Source: Muribaculaceae bacterium (GTDB lineage Bacteria; Bacteroidota; Bacteroidia; Bacteroidales; Muribaculaceae). Taken from it: 64,000 nt of DNA. This document shows, piece by piece, positions 8,414 to 15,683 of the stretch. How positions within the stretch are numbered: position 1 is the first letter of the stretch; the number at the start of each line of letters is the position of its first letter. A model generated the notes under the pieces. It did not search any database. It was not told where the DNA came from and was given only the letters and a program-made list of their open reading frames with translations. The DNA lies in assembly GCA_017427945.1 (NCBI GenBank), contig JAFRRT010000007.1, positions 1 to 64,000 on the forward strand. The letters run 5' to 3'. A program made the position numbers and the translations under genes.

Positions 8414-9922
8414 TCAGCCGCACTGGAAGTACTCGTTGACGAGCTGGCTAGTGCGCTTGGGATCGTGCTCGATATCGTGGCGCAGGGTGCGGTCGTTGAA
8501 CGAGCGCAACTCGGCGATGATACCGTCAATCATGTGGGCGCTGAAGACGCCATGCTCCTCAAAGGCGGCGCGCAGCTGCTCCAGACAGTCGGCACTGGCC
8601 ACGCAGCTGTCGGGCAGGCAGTCGAGCTCGTTCAGACGGGCGGCGTTGGCGGCGTCGTGGATGTTCACGTCAACATAGGTCTTGGCAGCCAGTTCCAAGG
8701 CATTCTCCATCTCAAAGCCGTGGCGGCAGGCTACGCACAGTCCTGCCAGCAGCTGGTAGATGTCGGCCGAGCCGTCCGGCGAACGCATCTCTACGGTCTG
8801 CTTCTGCGTCGTGTCGAAGTTGCTGGCGGGTTCCAGCGGGTTGGCCGTGCGGCACATGTCGGCTCCGGCGGTCCATCCCAGCGGCACGCGCACGAGCACC
8901 GAGCGGTTGCGGTCGCCCCAGCATACGTTGGTGGGAGCCTCCTGATGGGGCACCAGGCGGAAGTAGGACATCGGGTTCTTGTTACCAAAGGCGGTGATGG
9001 CGGGTGCCAGGTCCATCATGCCGGCGATGGCCTTGCGGGCCTCGTCGCTCAGCACGCCCTTGTCGTTGATCATCATGTTGCGGCCGTCCTTCATCATGCG
9101 CATGTGCACGTGCAGTCCCGAGCCTGCTTTGCCCGTGGTAATCTTCGGGGCAAAGGTGACGTTCAGGTCCTCGCGGAAGGCCAGGTTGCGAATTACCCAC
9201 TTGGCGACCATCAGCTGGTCGGCGGCGTCGAGCACGGGCACGGGCAGGAACTCGATCTCGTTCTGCTCATACACTACGCCGTCCTGCTCAAAGTTGCCCA
9301 CCTCGCTGTGGCCGTACTTGATTTGGCCGCCTGCCTTGGCGATATAGTCCATGCAGCGCTGGCGGAAGCCGTTGGTCTTGGCATAGGGCATCGACTCGTG
9401 GTAGCCGTGCTGGTCGCGTGCGGGATAGTAGGCCACCGAGGGGCGGATGACGTAGTATTCCAACTCGCCCATGGCCTCATACTCCATGCCCGTCACCTCG
9501 CGGAAGGCCTGCGCAGCCTTTCTCAGCGTCTGCTCGGGAGAGCTCTCCAGCGGGTTGCCGTCCTTGTCAAAGAACGAGCACAGCAGGCACAGCGTCGGAA
9601 TCTCGGCAAACGGGTCAAGGAAGGCGGTGCTGAACCTGGGCAGCACATACAGGTCGCTCGAGCTGGCCTGGATAAAGCTGAACAGGCTGGAGCCGTCCAC
9701 GCGCTCACCACACGACAGGATGGTGCGCAGGTAGTCCTTGCTGCTGATGACAAAGTTCAGGGTTTTCAACTTGCCGTCGCCGCCGGGGTACATGAAGTTG
9801 ACCATGCGGATGTCGTTCTCCTCAATGTAGCGGATGATGTCGGCCTTGGTAAACTCTTGAGGCTGTTTCTGCAGGTAGGCCACTACCTGGTTGGCGTTAA
9901 GCGCCAGAATCTCGTTTTCCAA
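8414..9922 (-). CDS. glnA: glutamine synthetase
   Basis: 502 residues, the length usual for this Bacteroidales enzyme. It joins ammonia to glutamate using ATP. The beta-grasp N-terminal domain (about residues 15-110) has MVNFMYPGGDGKLK. The catalytic domain holds the metal and substrate motifs ELEYYVIR, NEIEFLPVP, GSGLHVHM, and the ATP/phosphate segment NRSVLVRVPLGW, ending with VEMRSPDGSADIY. It is monocistronic, with a -7 box at 10035 and a strong terminator. The opposite strand carries a long open frame through the whole gene, which I treat as a codon-bias artefact. Confidence 0.96.
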   Translation of the reverse strand: MENEILALNANQVVAYLQKQPQEFTKADIIRYIEENDIRMVNFMYPGGDGKLKTLNFVISSKDYLRTILSCGERVDGSSLFSFIQASSSDLYVLPRFSTAFLDPFAEIPTLCLLCSFFDKDGNPLESSPEQTLRKAAQAFREVTGMEYEAMGELEYYVIRPSVAYYPARDQHGYHESMPYAKTNGFRQRCMDYIAKAGGQIKYGHSEVGNFEQDGVVYEQNEIEFLPVPVLDAADQLMVAKWVIRNLAFREDLNVTFAPKITTGKAGSGLHVHMRMMKDGRNMMINDKGVLSDEARKAIAGMMDLAPAITAFGNKNPMSYFRLVPHQEAPTNVCWGDRNRSVLVRVPLGWTAGADMCRTANPLEPASNFDTTQKQTVEMRSPDGSADIYQLLAGLCVACRHGFEMENALELAAKTYVDVNIHDAANAARLNELDCLPDSCVASADCLEQLRAAFEEHGVFSAHMIDGIIAELRSFNDRTLRHDIEHDPKRTSQLVNEYFQCG

Positions 9923-10034
9923 TTTCTTTAGGTTTTAAAGGCGGGCTCGGCAACTCACGGCTTGGACTGTAACATCGCCCGTAACAGCCACCCACCCAAG
10001 GTTAATGTTATCGGTTAGTATTTTTCTGATACCG

Positions 10035-10042
10035 CAAAGGTA
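10035..10042 (-). promoter_or_regulatory. -7 box for glnA
   Basis: Minus strand TACCTTTG, with a GTTGT element about 20 bp upstream near 10061-10065 that fits a -33 box. The resulting leader is about 105 nt and contains short inverted repeats but no recognised riboswitch. Confidence 0.6.
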
Positions 10043-10149
10043 CTAACTTTTTTGTCCCCCACAACTCTTTTCGTTAAGTTTTTATGGACGCGACAACTCT
10101 TTAACAACCCTTTTTCGTCCATGATGGGCCCTGTTTGAGCAAAAACAAC

Positions 10150-10157
10150 TATCTTTG
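10150..10157 (+). promoter_or_regulatory. -7 box for dockerin gene
   Basis: TATCTTTG, a perfect match to TAnnTTTG, 36 bases before the ATG at 10193. Confidence 0.6.
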
Positions 10158-10192
10158 GGCTATCATTGCAAGAAAAATACAATCACGACGAT

Positions 10193-10894
10193 ATGAAAAC
10201 AATTCTCGCTTCACTCCTGGCACTCATCGCAACGGTGACCTTAACGGTCCAAGAGCTGCCGCAGTTTTCCGACACCCAGTTTGAGGGCTGGAGCTACAAC
10301 AACCCCAACGTGCCCCTCGACGGCGAACGCATCGCCAACGGCAAAATCGTCCTCTATAAAGACTCCCAGGGGCGGGTGCTCACGCTCACGTCCCCCGATT
10401 TCACCTGTCAGGACATCGACAGCATCAAGGCCACCGTCGATTGGTACACGCCCACGTTCAACTCCAGCTCGTTCGACATAAACAAGGCCACGCTCACCAT
10501 GACCATCGACGACGCAGATGGCACCCCCATCGACTCGGTGACTGTCACCACCCCCAAGAAGGCCAGCAAACACACCCTCAGGCTCGCACTGCCTATGCCG
10601 CAGGGCTTGACATCGGGCAGGCTGCGCTTCCTGTCGTGGACAGGCGATTACATCAGTAGCGGTGCGGTGCGCGGCATCATCCTCACGGCCGCAGGCGCAG
10701 TGCCTCAAGAAGTCATCTATGGCGATGCCGACGGTGACGGCCACATCAGCATCAGCGACGTCACCTGCCTCATCGACTACCTGCTGAGCGGCAACACACC
10801 AATAAACCTTGCCAATGCCGACGTGAACCGTGACGGCAGCATCACCATCGCCGACGTTACCGCCCTTATTGATAAACTATTAAGCGGAAATTAA
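10193..10894 (+). CDS. secreted protein with C-terminal type I dockerin
   Basis: 233 residues from the ATG at 10193, which gives a signal peptide (MKTILASLLALIATVTLT); the ATG at 10166 adds a charged leader that does not fit. The middle (about 25-165) looks like a beta-sandwich of the adhesion or carbohydrate-binding type, with no catalytic motif recognised. The last 60 residues are two calcium-binding dockerin repeats: DADGDGHISISDVTCLIDYLLSG and, after a spacer, DVNRDGSITIADVTALIDKLLSG-like sequence (D at positions 1, 3, 5 and 12 of each loop). Dockerins normally dock to cohesins; no cohesin is in the window. It converges on the permease gene with only 6 bp between stop codons. Confidence 0.85.
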   Translation: MKTILASLLALIATVTLTVQELPQFSDTQFEGWSYNNPNVPLDGERIANGKIVLYKDSQGRVLTLTSPDFTCQDIDSIKATVDWYTPTFNSSSFDINKATLTMTIDDADGTPIDSVTVTTPKKASKHTLRLALPMPQGLTSGRLRFLSWTGDYISSGAVRGIILTAAGAVPQEVIYGDADGDGHISISDVTCLIDYLLSGNTPINLANADVNRDGSITIADVTALIDKLLSGN

Positions 10895-10900
10895 CGCTTC

Positions 10901-12217
10901 TTACTGTCTTGCTTGTTGCAGTCCGTAAAGCATCACGACGACAAAGCAAATCACGGGCACGACAAACGAGAGGTTCACGGCAGGGATGACCTGAACGTGG
11001 CTGTCGATAATCATCGCCTGGAGCGCCGGCAGCAGACTGCCTCCCAAAATCGCCATGATCAGTCCCGCCGAGCCTACCTCGGTATCCTCGTGCACGCCCC
11101 CCAGGGCGATGCCGTAGATGGTGGGGAACATCAGACTCATGCAAGCCGACACCGCCACCAGGCAGCACATGCCCGTGCGTCCGCCCACAAAGATGACTCC
11201 CATGAGCAGCACAATGGCCAGCATCGAGAAGAAGGCCAACAGCCGTCCCGGCTTGAAGAACTTCATCAGATAGATGTTGACAAAGCGCATCAGGCAAAAG
11301 AGGACCATCGCCACGATGTTGTAGCGCTGGGACAGCACCTCGGCCGCCTGCTCGCTCATGCCCTCGAGCATAAACACGCGCGTGCCGTACTGGATGATAA
11401 AGGTCCAACAGGTAATCTGGGCACCCACATAAAAGAACTGCGCCACCACGCCGTTGCGGTAAGAGCCGTTGGCAAACAGACGCTTGACGGCAGGCCACAG
11501 GGGCTCGCGACGCTCACGCGCCGCCTGACGCACGGCAGGGATGGGCACAAAGAGCATCGCCAGCAACAGTAGCACAAGCACCACACCCAGCAGGGCATAG
11601 GGCTGGACGAGCACACTGAGGTCGCTCTGCTTCAACGCCTCGAAGCGGACATCGTCGAGGGTGGCACGCTGTGCCGTGTCGAGCGGAGAGAGGCGCGCCT
11701 GGATGAAGTTCATCGCCACAAACATGCCCGCCAGCGACCCGATGGGGTTGAAGGACTGGGCAAAGTTGAGGCGGCGCGTCGCGGTCTCGGGGTCACCCAT
11801 GAGCAGGATGTAGGGGTTGGCGGTCGTCTCGAGGAACGACAAGCCGCAGGTGAGGATGAAATAGGCCACGAGGAAGGGCCAGAAGCTGCCCATTGCACGC
11901 GCCGGCAGGAACAGCAGCACACCCAGGGCATACAGGGCCAAGCCCATCACGATGCCGCTCTTGAACGAGTGGCGACGAATGAACATTGCCGCCGGCAACG
12001 CCATGCAGAAGTAGCCGCCGTAAAAGGCCACCTGCACCAGGGCACCGTCGGTAACACTCATGCGGAAAATCTTGGAAAAAGCCTTCACCATGGGGTTGGT
12101 GATGTCGTTGGCAAAGCCCCACAGGGCAAAGCAGCACGTCACCACGATAAAGGGCAGCACATAGCTTACGCCCTCGCGCGTGACCAGCAATCGGGATTTA
12201 TTCTCGTTATCCATCAT
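10901..12217 (-). CDS. fucP: L-fucose permease-type MFS transporter
   Basis: 438 residues with about twelve transmembrane helices. The segment FALWGFANDITNPMVKAFSKIFRMS followed by GALVQVAFYGGYFCMALPAAMF is characteristic of the FHS family, whose best known member is the L-fucose:proton symporter FucP; ETTANPYILLMG and LNFAQSFNPIGSLAGM are further family signatures. It sits third in a minus-strand operon after a nucleotidyltransferase-kinase fusion and a mutarotase (13-bp gap). Substrate is inferred from family and neighbours; other FHS members carry glucose, galactose or other hexoses. The start at 12217 could also be the next Met codon. Confidence 0.85.
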   Translation of the reverse strand: MMDNENKSRLLVTREGVSYVLPFIVVTCCFALWGFANDITNPMVKAFSKIFRMSVTDGALVQVAFYGGYFCMALPAAMFIRRHSFKSGIVMGLALYALGVLLFLPARAMGSFWPFLVAYFILTCGLSFLETTANPYILLMGDPETATRRLNFAQSFNPIGSLAGMFVAMNFIQARLSPLDTAQRATLDDVRFEALKQSDLSVLVQPYALLGVVLVLLLLAMLFVPIPAVRQAARERREPLWPAVKRLFANGSYRNGVVAQFFYVGAQITCWTFIIQYGTRVFMLEGMSEQAAEVLSQRYNIVAMVLFCLMRFVNIYLMKFFKPGRLLAFFSMLAIVLLMGVIFVGGRTGMCCLVAVSACMSLMFPTIYGIALGGVHEDTEVGSAGLIMAILGGSLLPALQAMIIDSHVQVIPAVNLSFVVPVICFVVVMLYGLQQARQ

Positions 12218-12229
12218 ACAAACTAAGGA

Positions 12230-12562
12230 CTAATCCAGCTTAAATATCCTCTCCATCAATTGCCACTTGGCCGTCGAGGGGGCGTTGGGGTCACAGCCCT
12301 GGAATTGGGCCACATAGGCCTCCCACTCGGCCTGACGCGGCAGCGTGGCAAGGCGGGCGTTGTCGGCCTCCCAGTCAAAGTCATCGACCGTGTCGCATAT
12401 CATGAACAGGCGGTTGCCCAACAAGTAAATCTGCATATCCAGGATGCCCACACTGCGGATGCCCGCCTGAATCTCGGGCCACACATGGGCATGGGCCTCG
12501 ACGTATTTCTCAATCATTGCGCGGTCGTCGCGCAGCTCAAGGGTTTGGCAATATCGTTTCAT
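12230..12562 (-). CDS. L-rhamnose/L-fucose mutarotase family protein
   Basis: 110 residues, typical for the RhaM family (dimeric alpha-beta barrel). Motifs are RYCQTLELRDD at the start, EAHAHVWPEI with the conserved histidine near residue 25, and MQIYLLGNRLFMICD. The family interconverts the alpha and beta anomers of L-rhamnose; related proteins act on L-fucose. Being between a fucose-type permease and a fucokinase-like fusion suggests that the substrate is L-fucose or a similar deoxysugar. The start codon is embedded in the last unit of a 7-nt repeat array (12559-12586) and only 25 bp separate it from the upstream gene. Confidence 0.85.
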   Translation of the reverse strand: MKRYCQTLELRDDRAMIEKYVEAHAHVWPEIQAGIRSVGILDMQIYLLGNRLFMICDTVDDFDWEADNARLATLPRQAEWEAYVAQFQGCDPNAPSTAKWQLMERIFKLD

Positions 12563-12586
12563 AACTCCTAACTTCTAACTCCTAAC
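12559..12586 (-). repeat. four tandem heptads in an operon gap
   Basis: Read on the minus strand: GTTAGGA, GTTAGAA, GTTAGGA, GTTATGA. The array fills the gap between the kinase fusion and the mutarotase, and the last unit contains the mutarotase ATG. Confidence 0.8.
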
Positions 12587-12587
12587 T

Positions 12588-13757
12588 TTACAAGTCGCCG
12601 CGGCGTATGGTCAGCGCGATGGCACCCTCGGGGAAATGGTCGCGGTCACGGCAGACGAGCGCCAGATAACCGCCGCCACCGGCGCCGGGCATCTTCCACG
12701 CCAGCACACCGTCCATGGCGCTGTAGCGGTCGATGAAGTCCTGCACGCCGGGCTGAATCATCGCGGGGAACATCGCCACCTGGGCGTTGAACGAATCCCT
12801 GTAGGCGGCAGCAAAGGCATCGAGGTCACGGCGCTGGATGGCCTGCCAACAGGCATCGGCAGCCGCAGCAAGGGCCTTGACCTTGGCGGGGGTGATGTCC
12901 TTGCCCTCGACTACGCTGCAGCCCGGGCGGCGCGGAAACATGGGTATCATGCACAGATGCCCCTCGAGCCAGGCCAGCAGGTCGGGGTCCTGGGTGTATT
13001 CAATCTTCTCGGGCCAAAAGCTGCCGTTATAATAATGTCGCGCGAGGCCCGGCACACAGATGCCGATGGCGTCCTGGGCACCGCTAATGATGCCGTCGCT
13101 GCGCTCGGGGTCGTTCTCGAGGCAAAAGACCAGACGTGCCAGCATTTCGGGGTCCATCACGGGCAGCTGGTAGGGCCACACACGCTTGATGGTGTTGCGC
13201 GTGCTGGTTGACAGGCCGCAGCGCTCACGGACCTCGAACGTGGGCTCCAGCGAGATGGTCAGCGCCCAGCCCGGGGCATGGCAGGAGACATAGGGTTGGT
13301 CAATCCACGTTCCCGCCAGGTCCAGACGCGTGGGCAGCTGGCTGGGCATCTGCTTCAGGTCGGTGCTGCTGCGGGCATCAAGGCCCTCGCGCGGCACACG
13401 CTGCAACACGATATACTCCATGCCACGCTCACGGCACAGCTGGCGCTTGTCCTCGCGGTCACCGTCCTCGTTCACCACCAGGCAGTCGGGGTGAACAATG
13501 TCGAGGGTGGGCAGGAAGTCGAGATAGCCCTCGCCCTGATTGATGTAAGCATCCTTGACATAGCGGATGGCACGCACCATGAACAGGCGCTCCTGCTCGC
13601 TGTACATGGTCTTGTGGCCCTTCAAGGCCGCAATGGTCTTGTCGCTGCCGATGCCCACATACAGGTCGCCATACTGCGACGCCTGCTTGAAAAATTCCAC
13701 ATGGCCCGAGTGCAACAGGTCGTAGCACCCCGACACAAAAACTTTCTTATTAGCCAT
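12588..13757 (-). CDS. fusion of HxGH nucleotidyltransferase and fucokinase-like GHMP kinase
   Basis: 389 residues in two domains. Residues 1-135 are a cytidylyltransferase-like Rossmann domain with GCYDLLHSGHVEFFKQA (the HxGH motif of the TagD/RfaE type) and a later YSEQERLFMVRAIRYV motif. Residues 138-389 are a GHMP kinase: LPTRLDLAGTWIDQPYV resembles the sugar-binding start of L-fucokinases, CGLSTSTRNT fits the ATP loop, SDGIISGAQDA and PGAGGGGYLALV complete the fold. Inference: it phosphorylates a sugar and transfers a nucleotide to it, as Bacteroides Fkp does for fucose with an unrelated pyrophosphorylase domain. It is first in the operon with the mutarotase and permease. Substrate and nucleotide (CTP, ATP or GTP) are unknown. 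Confidence 0.8.
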   Translation of the reverse strand: MANKKVFVSGCYDLLHSGHVEFFKQASQYGDLYVGIGSDKTIAALKGHKTMYSEQERLFMVRAIRYVKDAYINQGEGYLDFLPTLDIVHPDCLVVNEDGDREDKRQLCRERGMEYIVLQRVPREGLDARSSTDLKQMPSQLPTRLDLAGTWIDQPYVSCHAPGWALTISLEPTFEVRERCGLSTSTRNTIKRVWPYQLPVMDPEMLARLVFCLENDPERSDGIISGAQDAIGICVPGLARHYYNGSFWPEKIEYTQDPDLLAWLEGHLCMIPMFPRRPGCSVVEGKDITPAKVKALAAAADACWQAIQRRDLDAFAAAYRDSFNAQVAMFPAMIQPGVQDFIDRYSAMDGVLAWKMPGAGGGGYLALVCRDRDHFPEGAIALTIRRGDL

Positions 13758-13781
13758 GTTCCTAATCAGGTTTTAGACCTA

Positions 13782-13813
13782 CAAAGGTAGTCACTCTGCC
13801 TCAAAAAAACAAA
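13782..13813 (-). promoter_or_regulatory. promoter of the kinase-mutarotase-permease operon
   Basis: Minus strand -7 box TACCTTTG (13782-13789) and -33 box TTTG (13810-13813) with a 20-bp spacer, an excellent Bacteroidetes promoter 25 bp before the fusion gene. Confidence 0.75.
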
Positions 13814-13815
13814 CC

Positions 13816-13869
13816 TGTCGCGACATCTTCACACATAAACAAAGCCGTTCATTGCCACCTATCGCGACA
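13816..13869. promoter_or_regulatory. two TRTCGCGACA palindromic boxes, putative operators
   Basis: TGTCGCGACA (13816-13825, perfect palindrome) touches the -33 box and TATCGCGACA (13860-13869) lies 44 bp upstream. Same-face spacing (about four helical turns) next to a sugar operon promoter suggests binding sites for a dimeric regulator. No regulator gene is adjacent. Confidence 0.5.
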
Positions 13870-13910
13870 ACGAACGACCTGTTATTCCAATTATATAAAC
13901 TCTGCTAAGG

Positions 13911-15269
13911 CTACTCGCCCGGCACCCCCTGGAGCGTCCGCTCGATGTCGGCATCGCTGATTTTATAGTTCATCAGGTCGCCGTTCAGGTACTGGTCATA
14001 GGCGCTCATGTCAATCAGGCCGTGACCCGAGAGGTTGAACAGGATGACCTTCTCTTCGCCCGTCTGCTTGCATTTCAAGGCCTCGCGGATGGTGGCGGCA
14101 ATGGCGTGGCTCGACTCGGGAGCGGGGATGATGCCCTCGGTGCGGGCAAAGAGCATGCCGGCATCAAACGACTCGAGCTGCGGGATATCAACGCCGCGCA
14201 TGAGCCCGTCCTTGAGCAACTGGGAAATAATCATGCCGGCACCGTGATAGCGCAGTCCGCCCGCATGGATATTGGCGGGCTTGAAGGTGTGGCCCAGCGT
14301 GAACATCGGCAGCAGGGGTGTGTAGCCCGCCTCGTCGCCGAAGTCGTAACGGAATTCGCCACGCGTGAGTTTCGGGCAGCTCTCGGGCTCGGCAGCGATG
14401 AACTCGGTGTGACGGCCGTCCTTCAGGTTGTGGCGCATGAAGGGGAAGGCGATGCCGCCAAAGTTGGAACCGCCGCCAAAGCAGGCAATCACCACATCGG
14501 GGTATTCGCCCGCCATGGCCATCTGCTTCTCGGCCTCCAGACCGATAATCGTCTGGTGCAGTCCCACGTGGTTGAGCACCGAGCCTAAGGTATATTTGCA
14601 GTTGGGCGTCGTGGTAGCCAGTTCCACCGCCTCAGAGATGGCGGTACCCAGCGAACCGGGGTGGTGCGGGTCACGCGTAATGATGTCCTTGCCGGCCCGG
14701 GTGGACATCGACGGAGAACCCGTCACGGCAGCCCCGAAGGTGCGCATGATGGACGAGCGGTAGGGCTTTTGCTGCATCGAGATTTTGACCTGATAGACTG
14801 CAGCCTCCAGGTCAAACACCCTCGCAGCATAAGCCAGGGCAGCACCCCACTGGCCAGCACCGGTCTCGGTAGTGACATTGGTAGTCCCTTCTTGCTTGGC
14901 ATAGTAGCACTGTGCCAGTGCCGAATTGATTTTGTGGGAGCCTAACGGATTTACCGACTCGTTCTTGAAATAGATGTGAGCGGGCGTCTGCAAAGCCTCT
15001 TCCAGGGCATAGGCGCGAACCAGCGGCGTGGAACGGTAGAAGCTGTATTTGTCCAGCACCTCCTCGGGGATGGGTATGAAATCATGTTCGGTATCAAGTT
15101 CCTGCACGCAACATTCACGTGGAAAGATATGGGCCAGATCGTCCACCCCCAGCGGCTGCCGTGTGGCAGGGTGGATGGGAGGCATCGGTTTGGTGGGCAT
15201 GTCGGCCTGAATGTTGTACCATGCTGTAGGCAACTCGTTCTCTTGAAGAATAAATCTTTTCTGTTTCAT
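13911..15269 (-). CDS. trpB: tryptophan synthase beta chain, TrpB2 type
   Basis: 452 residues, the longer TrpB2 class. It condenses indole with serine, using pyridoxal phosphate. The cofactor lysine is K113 in NPLGSHKINSALA; ETGAGQWG (about 135-142) and the phosphate-binding GGGSNFGG (265-272) are intact, and SGHGLIDM lies near the end. No trpA or other trp gene is in the window, so it stands alone here. TrpB2 enzymes often work without TrpA and their role has been debated; here the mRNA leader carries a Trp-codon attenuator, direct evidence that the cell controls this gene by tryptophan supply. Confidence 0.93.
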   Translation of the reverse strand: MKQKRFILQENELPTAWYNIQADMPTKPMPPIHPATRQPLGVDDLAHIFPRECCVQELDTEHDFIPIPEEVLDKYSFYRSTPLVRAYALEEALQTPAHIYFKNESVNPLGSHKINSALAQCYYAKQEGTTNVTTETGAGQWGAALAYAARVFDLEAAVYQVKISMQQKPYRSSIMRTFGAAVTGSPSMSTRAGKDIITRDPHHPGSLGTAISEAVELATTTPNCKYTLGSVLNHVGLHQTIIGLEAEKQMAMAGEYPDVVIACFGGGSNFGGIAFPFMRHNLKDGRHTEFIAAEPESCPKLTRGEFRYDFGDEAGYTPLLPMFTLGHTFKPANIHAGGLRYHGAGMIISQLLKDGLMRGVDIPQLESFDAGMLFARTEGIIPAPESSHAIAATIREALKCKQTGEEKVILFNLSGHGLIDMSAYDQYLNGDLMNYKISDADIERTLQGVPGE

Positions 15270-15298
15270 TGTTGATTGATGTGATTGATGAATATTTT

Positions 15299-15330
15299 AA
15301 AAGGCCTGTCGCAAGTACGACAGACCTTTT
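15299..15330 (-). terminator. trp attenuator terminator hairpin
   Basis: On the minus-strand RNA, a 13-bp stem with one G-U wobble (15318-15330 with 15299-15311) and a 6-nt loop is followed by UUUUAAAA. It lies between the leader peptide and trpB, 30 nt before the trpB ATG, so it must be conditionally read through. Confidence 0.85.
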
Positions 15331-15361
15331 GTTTCTATATTGTAATCTTATGATTTCACAC

Positions 15362-15401
15362 GGCCAGGCGACTCACGACTATTTCAATCTTGAGCTACGC
15401 C
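15362..15401 (-). promoter_or_regulatory. trp attenuator 1:2 and 2:3 pairing segments
   Basis: Stem 1:2 pairs GGCG (15398-15401, overlapping the last Trp codon) with CGCC (15367-15370), and CTCA (15391-15394) with TGAG (15372-15375), all on the minus strand. Segment 2 (15362-15370) can instead pair with the 5' arm of the terminator (15318-15326) at 7 of 9 positions. A ribosome stalled at the Trp codons would block 1:2 and favour 2:3. The antiterminator is my weaker inference. Confidence 0.55.
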
Positions 15402-15423
15402 ACCACCAATATGCTGAAATCAT
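15379..15423 (-). CDS. trpL: trp leader peptide MISAYWWWRSSRLK
   Basis: A 14-residue open frame with three consecutive tryptophan codons (TGG TGG TGG, codons 6-8) starts about 30 nt after the predicted transcription start and ends 49 nt before the terminator hairpin in front of trpB. Runs of the regulated amino acid's codon in a short leader, followed by alternative hairpins and a terminator, are the definition of ribosome-mediated attenuation as in the enterobacterial trp operon. With scarce charged tRNA-Trp the ribosome stalls and trpB is transcribed. There is no Shine-Dalgarno site, normal for this phylum. It is too short for routine ORF calling. Confidence 0.88.
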   Translation of the reverse strand: MISAYWWWRSSRLK

Positions 15424-15456
15424 TGTCATAATAACATAATATTTATGTTGACGCTG

Positions 15457-15464
15457 CAAATATA
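15457..15464 (-). promoter_or_regulatory. -7 box for the trpL-trpB transcript
   Basis: Minus strand TATATTTG, a perfect box, placed so that the leader RNA begins near 15450, about 27 nt before the leader peptide ATG. A weak CAA-type -33 (minus TTG) lies near 15485. Confidence 0.7.
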
Positions 15465-15601
15465 TATTCATTTATTGACACGAACAAGAATATTTGTGAA
15501 AAAATTGCACATCAACGGCCACAACTACGGGAATCGGTCAAGCCGGACCCATTTATCCACGGAAAACGAGTCAATGAAAAATAATGTATTTGCACTTTTA
15601 A

Positions 15602-15633
15602 TTTGGTTTTATTCAGGAAAAAGCCTAACTTTG
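15602..15633 (+). promoter_or_regulatory. promoter of the HerA-like ATPase gene
   Basis: -33 TTTG (15602-15605) and -7 TAACTTTG (15626-15633) with a 20-bp spacer, 51 bp before the ATG. Confidence 0.75.
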
Positions 15634-15683
15634 TACCGACTATGTTCGGAACATAACAATAACCAATAAAATACTACATCACT

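Noticed and set aside
8465-9931. 488-codon open frame on the plus strand through glnA
   Set aside because: Exactly antisense to a well-supported glnA; its translation is repetitive in V, G and A with no recognisable motif, as expected from GC-biased third positions.
9955-9975. Six-codon frame in the glnA leader as an attenuator
   Set aside because: It has only one Gln codon and no terminator follows it before glnA.
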